A stretch of DNA of 64,000 bases from Actinomycetes bacterium (GCA_023442485.1 JAEZZG010000042.1:9304-73303); one strand, 5' to 3'. Positions 35,226 to 44,394 are shown, counted from the first letter of the stretch. A program made the numbers and translations. The notes: generated from the letters alone by a model not told the origin.

Positions 35226-36536
35226 TTAGACCTGGTCCGAGGCGGGCCCGTAGACCAGTTCGTCGTGGTGCGGGGAAGTGCGCAGACCGAAAACCTGGTT
35301 CAGTTCAAGTTCGCGGGTGATCACGTCTGCGAGACGCCGAACCCCTTCGCGGATTCGCTCCGGCGGTGGATAACAGAAGGATAGGCGGATGTTGCGGCTG
35401 CCGAGCCCGTTAGAGTAAAAGGCCGTGCCCGGGACGTAGGCCACTCGCTCAGAGATGGCGCGTGGCAACATCGCCTGGGAGTCCAATCCTTCAGGCAAGG
35501 TCAACCAGGAGAAGAAGCCGCCCGCCGGGTAAGTCCACGTCGTCCCCTCCGGCATGTACTCGTCGAGGGAATCGAGCAAGGCATCGCGGCGACTGCGATA
35601 CATGTCTTTGAAGTCGACGATCTGTTGCTTCCAATCGAAGTTGGTCAGGTAGGTGGCGACCGCGTATTGGGAGAAGGTCGGCGGCGACAGCGTTGCCGAT
35701 TCCTGTGCGAGGACGATCTTCTCTCTCACCGCGTGCGGGGCCAGTACCCAACCGACGCGGAATCCGGGCGCGAACGTCTTGGAAAAAGAGCCGAGATAGA
35801 TGACATGTTCGGCATCGAGGGATCGGATTGCTGGGATCGGGTCGGACTCGAGGTTGAGTAGCCCATAGGGGTTGTCTTCGACGATGAGAATGTCGAGCTC
35901 GATCGCCGTCTGGAGTAGCTCGCGACGGCGATCGAGGGGCTGAGTCACCCCGGCTGGGTTCAAGAAGTTGGGGATGGTGTAGAGAAACTTAGGTGACTTC
36001 CCTTTCTTTCGGCACTCCAAGACGGCTTCGCGCAGGGCCGCCGGGATGATCCCGTGGTCGTCGATCGCGACGTGGACAACCTCGGTCTCGTAGGAGAGAA
36101 AGGTGGTTAGCGCACCGACGTAACTGGGTGCCTCAGCGAGGATGACGTCGCCAGGATCACAGAAGATGCGGGTGACCAGGTCGAGGCCCTGCTGGGACCC
36201 GACGGTGACGGTGATGTCGTCGGGGTGGGCGTGGATACCTTCGAGAGCCATGACGTCACAGATAGGTTCGCGGATGACGATCTCGCCTTGGCCGGAGCCA
36301 TACTGCATGGCTTGGGTTCCGCAATCCATGATCATGTCGCCGAAAGACATCGCGATATTGCCTAGCGGGAGGTCCTTAATGTTGGGCATCCCACCAGCGA
36401 GAGACACGACCTCGGGACGGTTTGCGACGGCGAAAAGTGCTCTCACTGCCGAAGCTTTCATCCCTTGGGTGCGCTGAGCGTAGTGCTCGACGTACCGATC
36501 CAGCCGGGTCTCATGTCTGGTATCGCGATTGGTCAT
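35226..36536 (-). CDS. PLP-dependent aminotransferase (class I/II, MocR/LysN-like)
   Basis: 436 residues from ATG 36536 (M7 of the longer frame). The fold-type I PLP site is shown by FLYTIPNFLNPAGVTQ, the EDNPYGLL Asp, and the Schiff-base Lys in LGSFSKTFAPGFRVGW. It lacks a MocR-type winged-helix domain, so it is an enzyme, not a regulator. LysN/2-aminoadipate and aromatic aminotransferases share this layout. It precedes the ddl gene; a link to amino-acid supply is plausible but the substrate is open. Confidence 0.85.
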   Translation of the reverse strand: MTNRDTRHETRLDRYVEHYAQRTQGMKASAVRALFAVANRPEVVSLAGGMPNIKDLPLGNIAMSFGDMIMDCGTQAMQYGSGQGEIVIREPICDVMALEGIHAHPDDITVTVGSQQGLDLVTRIFCDPGDVILAEAPSYVGALTTFLSYETEVVHVAIDDHGIIPAALREAVLECRKKGKSPKFLYTIPNFLNPAGVTQPLDRRRELLQTAIELDILIVEDNPYGLLNLESDPIPAIRSLDAEHVIYLGSFSKTFAPGFRVGWVLAPHAVREKIVLAQESATLSPPTFSQYAVATYLTNFDWKQQIVDFKDMYRSRRDALLDSLDEYMPEGTTWTYPAGGFFSWLTLPEGLDSQAMLPRAISERVAYVPGTAFYSNGLGSRNIRLSFCYPPPERIREGVRRLADVITRELELNQVFGLRTSPHHDELVYGPASDQV

Positions 36537-36725
36537 TGCCCTAGTTTGCCTCAAAATAGCCCCTGGCCAACACAGTGACCACGCAAAGAACGCCGAGTTT
36601 GTGGCAAAGATGGCAGACGGAGACCGATCGGGAGTCGACGATGCGGGGTTTGTGCGGTGGGGTTCAGCGGTGGAGCACGGCTCGCTGGGCGGAGCCGTCA
36701 GGGGCAGGCGGAGGCGTCCAGGGCG

Positions 36726-37586
36726 CTAGGCGAACCTCAAGATGAGCTCGTGGAGCAAATACCGCAGCTCTGCCGCGTTCTGATTACGCATCGAGACGAC
36801 GGTTATCGCGGTCTGGTTACGAATCGCAAAACAAGCCCGTTGATCACTATCGGTGAGCGCCCCGCAGGTCATGCCTTCAGAAATATCTGTGCTAGTCATC
36901 CCGAAATGAGTGGCGAACTCGACGCTGTCGCCAGCCGGGTAGGACAGTAACGCAACCAGCGCCGGGGCACCGTCTAGGTTGTAGATCGCCGAGGTCGTCG
37001 TGGTGCCATCGTCATTGTGGTGGTATTCGGGAGGCTCGCGACTGGACCTGACGTGGTTCGCGAAAGACGCCGGAAGGTTCTGGTCGATGATCGACTTGTC
37101 GCTGGGGATGTTGGTGGTCTGGTTCAAGGTGAACGGGATCAGCACCGCCAGCAGGAGCAGAATCAATCCGACGAAGACGGCGATCGCGCCGTGAGACGTC
37201 CGATATTTGGTGGGACGCTGATCGCAGTGACCTTGGTTTCGAGGTGCCGAGGGTGCGTCGGACGACGGCGCATCGGGGCTGGTGAGTGATGGCGGCGGGG
37301 TTGGTGACGCGGTAGTGAGGGTCGCCGAAGTGGGAGCTGCCGGTGAGTTGCGGAGGGCCAGTGGTGGGGTACGCGAGTTCGCTGATCGGGCGGCAGAAGC
37401 CGGCGTCGAGGCCCGGGACAAAGCCAGGGTCGAAACCGGCGTCGAAACCGCCCCCGCGTCGTCGAAAGACATCCGACGCGCCGGGGAACCCTTGTGCTGC
37501 CAGCGCGAACCGGACTGCGCTACTGCGTCGTCAGAATCACTGGCAAATCTCGAGCCCCGGCGGGGGCGGATCGGTTCATCGGTCAT
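36726..37586 (-). CDS. Single-pass membrane protein, unknown function
   Basis: 286 residues. The first 125 or so are Ala/Ser/Pro/Thr-rich and probably disordered in the cytoplasm; one membrane helix follows (IAVFVGLILLLLAVLIPFTL), then about 130 residues outside with a Cys pair (TCGAL/ACFAI). No known domain is recognised. It follows trxA by 29 bases, so co-transcription with the thioredoxin genes is likely. A role in envelope redox or stress is only suggested by this context. Confidence 0.6.
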   Translation of the reverse strand: MTDEPIRPRRGSRFASDSDDAVAQSGSRWQHKGSPARRMSFDDAGAVSTPVSTLALSRASTPASAARSANSRTPPLALRNSPAAPTSATLTTASPTPPPSLTSPDAPSSDAPSAPRNQGHCDQRPTKYRTSHGAIAVFVGLILLLLAVLIPFTLNQTTNIPSDKSIIDQNLPASFANHVRSSREPPEYHHNDDGTTTTSAIYNLDGAPALVALLSYPAGDSVEFATHFGMTSTDISEGMTCGALTDSDQRACFAIRNQTAITVVSMRNQNAAELRYLLHELILRFA

Positions 37587-37615
37587 GGCTACTCACGCGG
37601 CGAAGGCCACAAGAA

Positions 37616-37939
37616 CTAGACGTATTTTTCGACCAACTTAACCAAGGCCGCCTTGGGCTTGGCCCCCTGAATCTGCTCAACGAGCTGACCGCCCTGGTAA
37701 ATCTGCAGAGTCGGCAAAGCCATGACTCCGAGCTGCGCTGGGATCTGCAAATTAGAAGAGGTATCCATCTTGACGAAGGTCATGGAGTCGCCGTACTGGG
37801 CCGCGAGTTCATCAATGATCGGCGCGATTTGCTTGCAAGGGCCACACCAATCGGCCCAAAAGTCAACGAAGACAGGCTTAGCTGAATTCAGCACGACGTC
37901 GGCAAAGTTCGCGTCGGTAACGGCTATGACGTTAGCCAC
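37616..37939 (-). CDS. trxA: Thioredoxin
   Basis: 107 residues with the redox motif WADWCGPCKQIAP (Cys about 31 and 34), the cis-Pro segment VMALPTLQIYQGG, and the typical thioredoxin length. It reduces disulphides in the cytoplasm and is recycled by the TrxB encoded 234 bases upstream on the same strand. Confidence 0.96.
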   Translation of the reverse strand: MANVIAVTDANFADVVLNSAKPVFVDFWADWCGPCKQIAPIIDELAAQYGDSMTFVKMDTSSNLQIPAQLGVMALPTLQIYQGGQLVEQIQGAKPKAALVKLVEKYV

Positions 37940-38130
37940 GAGTTCCTCTTTTCTCCATGGTGTCGGTCGGTTCAGGATCGAGACTAGCTCGACCGCCAGG
38001 CCCCTAGTCTAGTGACCCATCAATGTGCCTGGCAGGCAGGGTCGACCACACAACACCTAAATCTTCCCTTGAAATCAGTCTCTTGGCTCAATGGTAGATC
38101 ATTTCCCCTAGTCGGCTGCGTGGACGTGCT

Positions 38131-38161
38131 GCACCGGAGCCGATCGCGTCTTCCCCGGTGC
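38131..38161 (-). terminator. Hairpin in the trxB-trxA gap
   Basis: GCACCGG (38131-38137) pairs with CCGGTGC (38155-38161) around a 17-base loop. It may attenuate transcription from trxB into trxA. No uridine tract. Confidence 0.4.
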
Positions 38162-38173
38162 TCCAGACGACGG

Positions 38174-39103
38174 TCAGTCCAACGAAACCAGATAGTGTTC
38201 GGCGTCGAGGGCAGCCCGGCAACCCGATCCCGCTGCAGTAATCGCCTGCTGATAGTGGTGGTCAACCAGGTCCCCACAAGCGAAAACGCCGTCAAGATTG
38301 GTTCGTGTGGACGGCTCCGCGACCACCACATAGCCAGCCTCGTCCAGATCGACCTGCCCGGTGTAGAGGGTAGAGTTCGGGATGTTGCCGATGGCCTCGA
38401 ACATGCCGTCAACCGCAAGTGTGGAGACCGACTTGTCCACGGTGTTCTCCAGGACGATCTCGGACAAGGTGCCGTCCCCACGAGCCTCGGTCACGATCGA
38501 GTTCCACTTGACCTCCACCTTGGGGTTGGCGAGGAGGCGGTCGGCCATGATCTTCGATGCGCGCAGCTCATCGCGTCGATGGATCAGATATACCTTGTCG
38601 GCAAAACGAGTCAAGAAATTAGCTTCTTCGACAGCGGCGTCACCACCACCGACGACGGCAACCGTCTTGTCCCGGTAGAAGAAACCGTCGCAGGTTGCGC
38701 ACCACGACACACCGCGTCCAGAGAATTCTTCCTCGCCTGGGATGTTGAGGTGGCGGTAACCGGATCCGGTCGCCAAGATGACAGCCTTCGCCTGATGGGT
38801 TGTCCCGGACGAGTCAGTCACCGATTTGATCGGTTGGTCGAGGCGACATTCGACCGCGTCGTCAGCGATCAGGACGGCACCGAACTTCGCGGCTTGGGCG
38901 CTCATTCCCGCCATCAGCTCAGGCCCCATGATGCCGTCGGGGAAGCCAGGATAGTTCTCCACCTCGGTGGTGTTCATCAACGCACCACCGGAGAGGGTGC
39001 CTTCGAGAACAACAGTGTCGAGTTGCGCGCGACCGGCATAGATCGCGGCTGTGTACCCTGCTGGACCGGAGCCAATGATGATCAAGTCGTGGATGTCACT
39101 CAA
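38174..39103 (-). CDS. trxB: Thioredoxin reductase
   Basis: 309 residues from a TTG at 39103, which has GGAGG seven bases upstream; the longer frame to 39304 is unsupported. FAD motif LIIIGSGPAGYTAAIYAGR begins the protein, the redox site is WCATCDGFFY, the NADPH site is VAVVGGGDAAVEEANFL, and DGVFACGDLVDHHYQQAITA ends the FAD domain. It transfers electrons from NADPH to thioredoxin. trxA follows downstream. Confidence 0.96.
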   Translation of the reverse strand: MSDIHDLIIIGSGPAGYTAAIYAGRAQLDTVVLEGTLSGGALMNTTEVENYPGFPDGIMGPELMAGMSAQAAKFGAVLIADDAVECRLDQPIKSVTDSSGTTHQAKAVILATGSGYRHLNIPGEEEFSGRGVSWCATCDGFFYRDKTVAVVGGGDAAVEEANFLTRFADKVYLIHRRDELRASKIMADRLLANPKVEVKWNSIVTEARGDGTLSEIVLENTVDKSVSTLAVDGMFEAIGNIPNSTLYTGQVDLDEAGYVVVAEPSTRTNLDGVFACGDLVDHHYQQAITAAGSGCRAALDAEHYLVSLD

Positions 39104-39375
39104 GACGGTACCTCCGAGTAGTGGTCTGATTAACTGGCTGACTGCTGGTTTTACCCTGACGAGGGGGTAGCCGGAGCTGTCCGGGTTGACAGCGGTGCCG
39201 TCGTCGCGTCGTCCCGGCGCGCTGTCTCGACGGCGGGGGCCGGTGGCTGAGCGTCCAGGTTGTTGCGCAACCTCGAAACTTAGGCCATTCCGGTCCACTC
39301 TCACACGAGCAAACCGGAGTGTCCAAGATCGCCGGGTCTGGCAGCGTCACCTAAAACTACCTAACTCAGCGCGGC

Positions 39376-39404
39376 TTGACAGTATTCCAGTATGGGGTTA
39401 ACAG
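39376..39404 (+). promoter_or_regulatory. Putative sigma-70-type promoter for the LppM-like gene
   Basis: TTGACA at 39376-39381 and TAACAG at 39399-39404 with a 17-base spacer, about 140 bases before the start at 39546. The -35 is consensus, the -10 weak. It is in the 442-base divergent gap between trxB and the lipoprotein gene; nothing else is recognisable there. Confidence 0.5.
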
Positions 39405-39545
39405 ATTCATTGCGATGGAAGTCATAGGTCTGGTGTGAAATGCTTGGCCTGAATATGATTGTAGTGTTGCTGTCGCCGATTAGCCGTAGTTCATCTAGGC
39501 GACCACAATGCGTCCTAGGTAAACAAGATATGACAGGAGTCAACA

Positions 39546-40649
39546 ATGAAAACCACAAGGCGCCGACCTTTCAGGCTGCTTGCGGGCATCTTGATGCTGC
39601 CGCTATTGCTGGCCTTCGCTTCCTGCCTGAAAGAAGATACCGATTACGTCATCAAGAGTGCCAATGAGATCGAGGTCACTGCCCGCACTGGTATTGACGC
39701 CACCGCCTTTTCGATGGCCGGTAGTGAACTACCTACCAATGACCCTTGTGAACTGATGGAGTTCAAAGGTAAGGACGGTGTCGAAACCAAGGATGTCTCC
39801 GACGACAGCTACAAGACTTGCGAAGTGAAAGTCACGATTGACCCGAAGGATGCCGAAAATAAGTCTGAAGAGATCGGTATTGGGCGTTTCGACGTGACTA
39901 TTGATGGTGATAAGGCCACCTTCCACCGAGGTATGACCTCGGACGAGTTGAGCGAAGTCAAAGATCGTGGCGTCGATATTTCGGATAGCCCATCAAAGAT
40001 TTATTCCTCCTTCCGTGTCTCGGTGACCTTCCCTGGCAAGGTCGAAAGCGCCTCCGGTAGCGGCAAGATCGACGGAAACAAGGTCACCTGGACTGATCCG
40101 GCGGACATCTTGGGTTCTGAAGGCCTGGTTGCGAAGGGTTCGTTGACCAAATCCAGCGGATCGTTGACCATAATCATCATCGTCGTCGTGATCGCTGTTC
40201 TCGCTATTGCCGGGGTGGCAGCATTCCTGTTGCTGCGCAAGAAGCAGTCGAAGAATTCGCAGCCGACGACCTCTGGGATGTCTCCTGAAAACTTCGGGCA
40301 GCCCGTGGTGACCGGCGCCAATGGTGCGTTCGGTGCGTCAGGGCCTTATGCCCAGCAGGTGCCCGGTGCCCCTGTCGGACAGCCGCCATATCAGCAGCCA
40401 GGTGCCGAAGGCTACGGCGAATACTCTCAGCAGGGTATGGGCCAGCCGTCGAACTACGCTGGGACGGGTTACTCCGCCACGGCTGATCCGAGTCAGGGCG
40501 ACTCCCCAGATGTCAGCTTCGCCCAGGGTGAAACCCCGGCGGTTCAAGATGGGCCGAGTGAGGTTCCTGGCGGAGAGAGCCCGGCTAACGGGTCCACCCC
40601 CGGTGGGGATGACGGCGTGACTGGCGCGGCTGAGTCTTCGCCCAAGTAA
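39546..40649 (+). CDS. LppM-like lipoprotein with C-terminal membrane helix
   Basis: 367 residues; AGGAG precedes the ATG. Signal peptide with lipobox LAFASC (lipidated Cys at about 27), a beta-rich ectodomain of about 180 residues (with a Cys pair DPCEL/KTCEV), a membrane helix (TIIIIVVVIAVLAIAGVAAF) and a long Pro/Gln/Gly-rich cytoplasmic tail. This matches the LppM family of actinobacterial lipoproteins, known from mycobacteria where it affects envelope/phagocytic handling. It is monocistronic, ended by a strong terminator. Confidence 0.75.
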   Translation: MKTTRRRPFRLLAGILMLPLLLAFASCLKEDTDYVIKSANEIEVTARTGIDATAFSMAGSELPTNDPCELMEFKGKDGVETKDVSDDSYKTCEVKVTIDPKDAENKSEEIGIGRFDVTIDGDKATFHRGMTSDELSEVKDRGVDISDSPSKIYSSFRVSVTFPGKVESASGSGKIDGNKVTWTDPADILGSEGLVAKGSLTKSSGSLTIIIIVVVIAVLAIAGVAAFLLLRKKQSKNSQPTTSGMSPENFGQPVVTGANGAFGASGPYAQQVPGAPVGQPPYQQPGAEGYGEYSQQGMGQPSNYAGTGYSATADPSQGDSPDVSFAQGETPAVQDGPSEVPGGESPANGSTPGGDDGVTGAAESSPK

Positions 40650-40677
40650 GACACCGGCCTGATCATTTTCGCATAGC

Positions 40678-40710
40678 TGTTGGCAGCTACCTTGACGGTG
40701 GCTGCCAACA
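40678..40710 (+). terminator. Rho-independent terminator after the LppM-like gene
   Basis: A 14-bp stem (40678-40691 with 40697-40710, one G-U) with a 5-base loop, then CATCTTTTAT. It separates the lipoprotein gene from recF. Confidence 0.9.
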
Positions 40711-40745
40711 CATCTTTTATCCGCGAGTACAGTACGATCGAAGTT

Positions 40746-42104
40746 GTGTTCGTCCAGCATCTGACCCTGCGAGATTTCCGCAGCTATCACAGCGTTGACC
40801 TCGGTTTGACCGACGGAGTCACCGTCTTCGTCGGCCGCAACGGTCAGGGAAAGACGAATCTCGTCGAAGCGATCGAATTCCTTTCCACGCTGACGTCTCA
40901 CCGCGTCTCGCAGACCCGCCCGCTGATCCGGTTCGGCGCTGACCAAGCTATCGTCCAAGCCAGGGTTCAAGCCGGGGTTGACGATGAACGCAGCCTCGGC
41001 CTCGAGATCGAAATCAACGCTGACAAGCCGAATCGAGCCCGAATCGACCGCACCATTCTGTCGCGACCACGTGAACTGGTGGGGGTGCTTCGTACGGTGG
41101 TGTTTTCGCCGGAGGACCTGGCGATCGTCAAAGGCGACCCTGCGGATCGACGACGTTTCCTTGACGAGCTAGTGACGACCAGGTGGCCACGGATGGCCGG
41201 GGTTCGCAGCGACTACGACAAGGTATTGCAGCAACGCTCTAGCGTGCTGAAGTCTATGTCTAGTGCACCCCGGTCGCGTGGTATCGACTGGGATCGGCCT
41301 AGTCAACGCCCTGTTGACCTAAGGGTGGGCCAGTCTGGACGCCCCCCTTCGGCAGCGGACGCGACAAGTTCAGCGGAGGAGGGACGCGATCTTGGCGATG
41401 CCGAATTGCCGTCTGCAGATGAACTCACCCTCGAGGTTTTCACCGATCAGCTAGCTGCTCTCGGCGCTGAGTTGCTGTCGGCAAGGATTGATACCTTGGC
41501 TGAGTTGACTCCTCTGGCGGCAAGTACCTACGCCGATATTGCGCCGGTCAACAATGTGATCCAGGCCGAATATAAGTCGATGATCTCGATTCTTGACGGC
41601 GACAAGATGGCGTCCAAGGCCATTCTCGAAGAACGGTTACGTCAAGCCATGATCGCCCAGCGCGACAATGAACTTCGTCGTGGAGTGTGCTTGGTCGGAC
41701 CTCACCGGGACGATATCGTCTTGTCGATTGGCGAACTTCCGGCGAAGGGATACGCCAGCCACGGCGAGTGTTGGTCCTTGGCCTTGTCCTTGAAACTAGG
41801 CGGTTTCCAGCTTGTGCGACGCGGCGGCGTCAATCCCGTCTTGGTCCTAGACGACGTGTTTGCCGAGCTGGATGCCCAGCGTCGCGAGCGTCTGGCTGCG
41901 GCGGTTCTTGACGCGGAACAGGTGCTGGTGACTGCCGCTGTCGGCACCGACGTCCCGGAGTCGATGAAGGGGAGACGTTATCTGGTCCATGACGGCGGGA
42001 TTGACGTCGAAGGAGCCGGCGAAGAGCAATACCCGGCGGTGCGCGTCGCCACGGTGACTGAGAATTCGCCGGGCGTGGCGAGAAATACCGGAGGGGGTGC
42101 CTGA
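40746..42104 (+). CDS. recF: DNA replication/repair protein RecF
   Basis: 452 residues from a GTG at 40746 (MFVQHLTLRDFRSYHSVDL, the typical RecF start). Walker A is VFVGRNGQGKTNLVEAIEFL; Walker B/signature motifs follow at VLVLDDVFAELDAQRRERL. RecF loads RecA at gaps, with RecO and RecR. It is longer than the usual 360-400 residues, mainly through an insertion of about 50 residues at positions about 176-236 rich in Ser/Asp/Pro. The gene normally lies between dnaN and gyrB; here it is 19-20 kb away on the other strand. One base separates it from dciA. Confidence 0.93.
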   Translation: MFVQHLTLRDFRSYHSVDLGLTDGVTVFVGRNGQGKTNLVEAIEFLSTLTSHRVSQTRPLIRFGADQAIVQARVQAGVDDERSLGLEIEINADKPNRARIDRTILSRPRELVGVLRTVVFSPEDLAIVKGDPADRRRFLDELVTTRWPRMAGVRSDYDKVLQQRSSVLKSMSSAPRSRGIDWDRPSQRPVDLRVGQSGRPPSAADATSSAEEGRDLGDAELPSADELTLEVFTDQLAALGAELLSARIDTLAELTPLAASTYADIAPVNNVIQAEYKSMISILDGDKMASKAILEERLRQAMIAQRDNELRRGVCLVGPHRDDIVLSIGELPAKGYASHGECWSLALSLKLGGFQLVRRGGVNPVLVLDDVFAELDAQRRERLAAAVLDAEQVLVTAAVGTDVPESMKGRRYLVHDGGIDVEGAGEEQYPAVRVATVTENSPGVARNTGGGA

Positions 42105-42105
42105 G

Positions 42106-42618
42106 ATGGACGATGAGCGCCATGTAGCCAAAGACCATGACCCCGACGGCACCGATCTAGCTCGCCGGATCACCCGGCAGGTGCAAGGGATCATTCCGCC
42201 GCCGCGCCAGACGGCACCGCGCCGCCCCCAACGACGTCGCCGCCGACCCGCAACGTCGGAGCCGAGGGGCGTCACCTCATTGTCGACGGCTTTGAACAGG
42301 TACATCTCTAGACGCGGGTGGAAGCAAGACCTGGGCGTGCGAATGATGCTGACCCAGTGGGAGGACCTTGTCGGAGCTGTCACTGCTCAACACACCAAAC
42401 CGGAAACCTTTCGCGATGGAGTCCTGGTGATTCGCTGCGACCGGACGAGTTGGGCGGTGAACCTGAAGATGATGGCTCCCAAGATCGTCGCCAAGCTCAA
42501 CGACGAACTCGGCGAAGGCACCGTCGAGCGCATCGAACTAGTCGGGCCTCAGGCTCCAAGTTGGAGGCACGGTTCCCGTTCAGTCCCGGGGCGCGGGCCG
42601 AGAGATACCTACGGGTAG
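42106..42618 (+). CDS. dciA: DciA/DUF721 replicative-helicase loader-type protein
   Basis: 170 residues. A basic, disordered N-terminus (RRPQRRRRRPATSEP) precedes the DUF721 domain with WEDLVGAVTAQHTKPETFRDG, LVIRCDRTSWAVNLKMM and KLNDELGEGTVERIEL. In many actinobacteria and other bacteria lacking DnaC/DnaI, DciA helps load the DnaB helicase. The start at 42106 follows the recF stop by one base, so the pair is coupled. The gene retains its usual recF partner despite the relocation. Confidence 0.9.
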   Translation: MDDERHVAKDHDPDGTDLARRITRQVQGIIPPPRQTAPRRPQRRRRRPATSEPRGVTSLSTALNRYISRRGWKQDLGVRMMLTQWEDLVGAVTAQHTKPETFRDGVLVIRCDRTSWAVNLKMMAPKIVAKLNDELGEGTVERIELVGPQAPSWRHGSRSVPGRGPRDTYG

Positions 42619-42636
42619 CCGTCGCTGTGGACTTGA

Positions 42637-43158
42637 CTAGCCCTCTGCTTCAGGAGCGAAAACCTGTTCCCATTGGTCACGCTTTTCGACAAACTTGCGG
42701 ACTGCGTCCTGAGCCAGAGCGAGACTGTGGTTGGCTCCCCATCCGCACTGGATCTCATTGGCTGCTGGGACTTCCTCGGCCTGCAAGATATCGGCCATGG
42801 TGGCGGCTACGATCTCTGCGAACTCTGCCGGCTCTAGCCCGAGGGTGATTGCGTAGAAGCCCGTCTGGCACCCCATCGGAGAGAAATCAATCAGCCGATC
42901 AGTGTGGTTACGCATCAACTCGGCGGTGAGGTGTTCGATGGAGTGAACCGCCTTCATGTCGAGATGTTCACGGTTGGGCTGGCAGAACCTTACGTCGTAT
43001 TTGACCAAGACGTCGCCGCCAGGCAGTTCCTTGCGATCAGCAATCCGTAGATAAGGAGCCTGGACCTTGCGGTGGTCGAGATTGAATGACTCCACATTCA
43101 TCCGAGCGGTCTCGTTCGTCGTTTCGGTGACCTGGGTGAGGTGTGTCTGTTGCTCCAT
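42637..43158 (-). CDS. luxS: S-ribosylhomocysteine lyase LuxS
   Basis: 173 residues. LuxS cleaves S-ribosylhomocysteine to homocysteine and DPD, the precursor of autoinducer-2. The metal ligands appear in [10 protein letters not shown] (the two His and the catalytic Glu) and the later Cys in NEIQCGWG; a second active-site Cys lies at [12 protein letters not shown]. An N-terminal extension of about 19 residues precedes the usual start ([13 protein letters not shown]); I kept the first ATG, which has GAAGGA upstream, but M20 is possible. It is convergent with dciA. Confidence 0.95.
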   Translation of the reverse strand: MEQQTHLTQVTETTNETARMNVESFNLDHRKVQAPYLRIADRKELPGGDVLVKYDVRFCQPNREHLDMKAVHSIEHLTAELMRNHTDRLIDFSPMGCQTGFYAITLGLEPAEFAEIVAATMADILQAEEVPAANEIQCGWGANHSLALAQDAVRKFVEKRDQWEQVFAPEAEG

Positions 43159-43375
43159 GGCTGGTCCTTCATCGGTAGGGAGGGGCGCGGAATCGTCTGG
43201 TGATCATCTTAGGGGTGTCCTCTCGTTTTATCTGAGTTCGTTGAGACAGATGTGGTGCCACGGCTTCCCGGAGTCGCCGATGTGTCGATGACTAGGAGGG
43301 AAGAGGGGGAACTAAGTAGAGATCAAAAATTATCCAACTAAAAACTTGCTTTATTCCTCCAGGGTGTGCTTAACT

Positions 43376-43500
43376 AGGTGGTGCAACGACAACTTCAGTT
43401 GTAGGAGTCGTCCCTACAGCGTCCATACGTTGATCCAACACTGGTGTTCTGGTCGGGCCACTACCTCCTCTTCCCGGTCAGAGCACCAGTTTCTTATTTC
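43376..43500 (+). ncRNA. Candidate structured small RNA upstream of the pilus cluster
   Basis: Three nested elements: a junction closed by CAACG (43384-43388) with CGTTG (43428-43432), a hairpin ACAAC-TTCA-GTTGT (43389-43402), and an 18-bp stem (43440-43457 with 43473-43490, three G-U pairs) whose 15-base loop CCACTACCTCCTCTT is C-rich. A T-rich tail (TTTCTTATTTCC) follows. A promoter-like TTGCTT...TTAACT precedes it. The C-rich loop, actinobacterial host and location beside chromosome-partition/pilus genes recall the 6C/B11 RNA class, but I see only one C-rich loop, so I leave it unnamed. Ends approximate. Confidence 0.5.
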
Positions 43501-43555
43501 CTGTGTTTTCTAATGTCGGCTTTGAAACGAGACCTTGCCGATCCTCTGCCCCGGG

Positions 43556-43584
43556 TGTGGATAACTCGGTGGGCCTGTGAATAA
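43556..43584 (-). promoter_or_regulatory. DnaA-box-like pair outside oriC
   Basis: TGTGGATAA at 43556-43564 (perfect) and TGTGAATAA at 43576-43584 (one mismatch) in tandem orientation; a third variant, TGTGGAAAA, is at 44187-44195. Confidence 0.5.
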
Positions 43585-44394
43585 CTTGGGGATAGTTGCT
43601 CGCTGAGCCGCAGATTCTGGTCTAGCAGAACCCGCACCTCGAACCCTTCGTCCCTGGTGAGGGCGGGCTTCGGCTGGTGAGGGTGGAGGCGCGGGTAGCG
43701 TCATGGACAACGACAGTCGTGCAGTCGGGTTGGGTTATCGTCGATGACACTCTTCGGGGTCTGCGACGGGGTGGGATTGGCTAGGAAGCGTGGCCACTGG
43801 GACCGGCGAATCCGAAGGCGGCGTGGGTGCCCGTCGCGAGGCGAACCCGCGTACTACCAAGAAAACCCCTTTGACTAGGGGATTTACCTCTTATCGGTGG
43901 TGGTGGCGAGGGGTGAAGGGCTGGATGCAGCCGTGAGGGATCGATGATTTTGCTCCCCGGCGAGACGGGGCAGGCCAGGCGGTATCGGTGAGCCTCGATG
44001 CGCGATGGGTGTTGGCAGACGGCGTCCTCGCAGGTGAATATGCCAGAAAACCCCCGATTCGCTTCCCGTCGGACTAGCGGAAAGGGTCGAAAGCGGTGAG
44101 AAAACCTCAGACACTTATTCGTCAAAACCTCGCCAACAAGTGACAAATCGAGACATGCTGTCGCCGAAACGATTTTGAAAATTCTTTGTGGAAAACTCAA
44201 TTCACGACGCTTTGAATTACTAGAGTCTTCTCATGTCGACGAAGTGGCGATGGGGTTGGTCGCCGCAGCCAATGACGGCGGACGTCGACGGTTTCACCAA
44301 TCGCATCCGTACTTAGTGTTTTGATCAATCGGGCGCATTGGTTTTCTGCAGTACCAACGAGAAATATCACGAAGTCTGCAGTCCAGGGGGGCTG

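Larger units (their letters stand above)
43159..44394. other. 1.2-kb non-coding region before the Tad cluster
   Basis: Gene-free as far as can be seen. It contains the luxS 5' leader (ATCTG...CAGAT hairpin at about 43232-43250), a structured RNA candidate at 43376-43500, DnaA-box-like sites at 43556, 43576 and 44187, and a CCCCT/AGGGG hairpin near 43865. A 139-codon antisense ORF at 43781-44200 has no motif and no ribosome site. Confidence 0.55.

Noticed and set aside
43376..43500. Naming this RNA as 6C/B11
   Set aside because: The class is defined by two C-rich hairpin loops; I see only one here, so identity is not established.
43781..44200. 139-codon minus-strand ORF upstream of the Tad cluster
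   Set aside because: No ribosome site, atypical composition, no motif; lies in a region with hairpins and DnaA-box-like sites.
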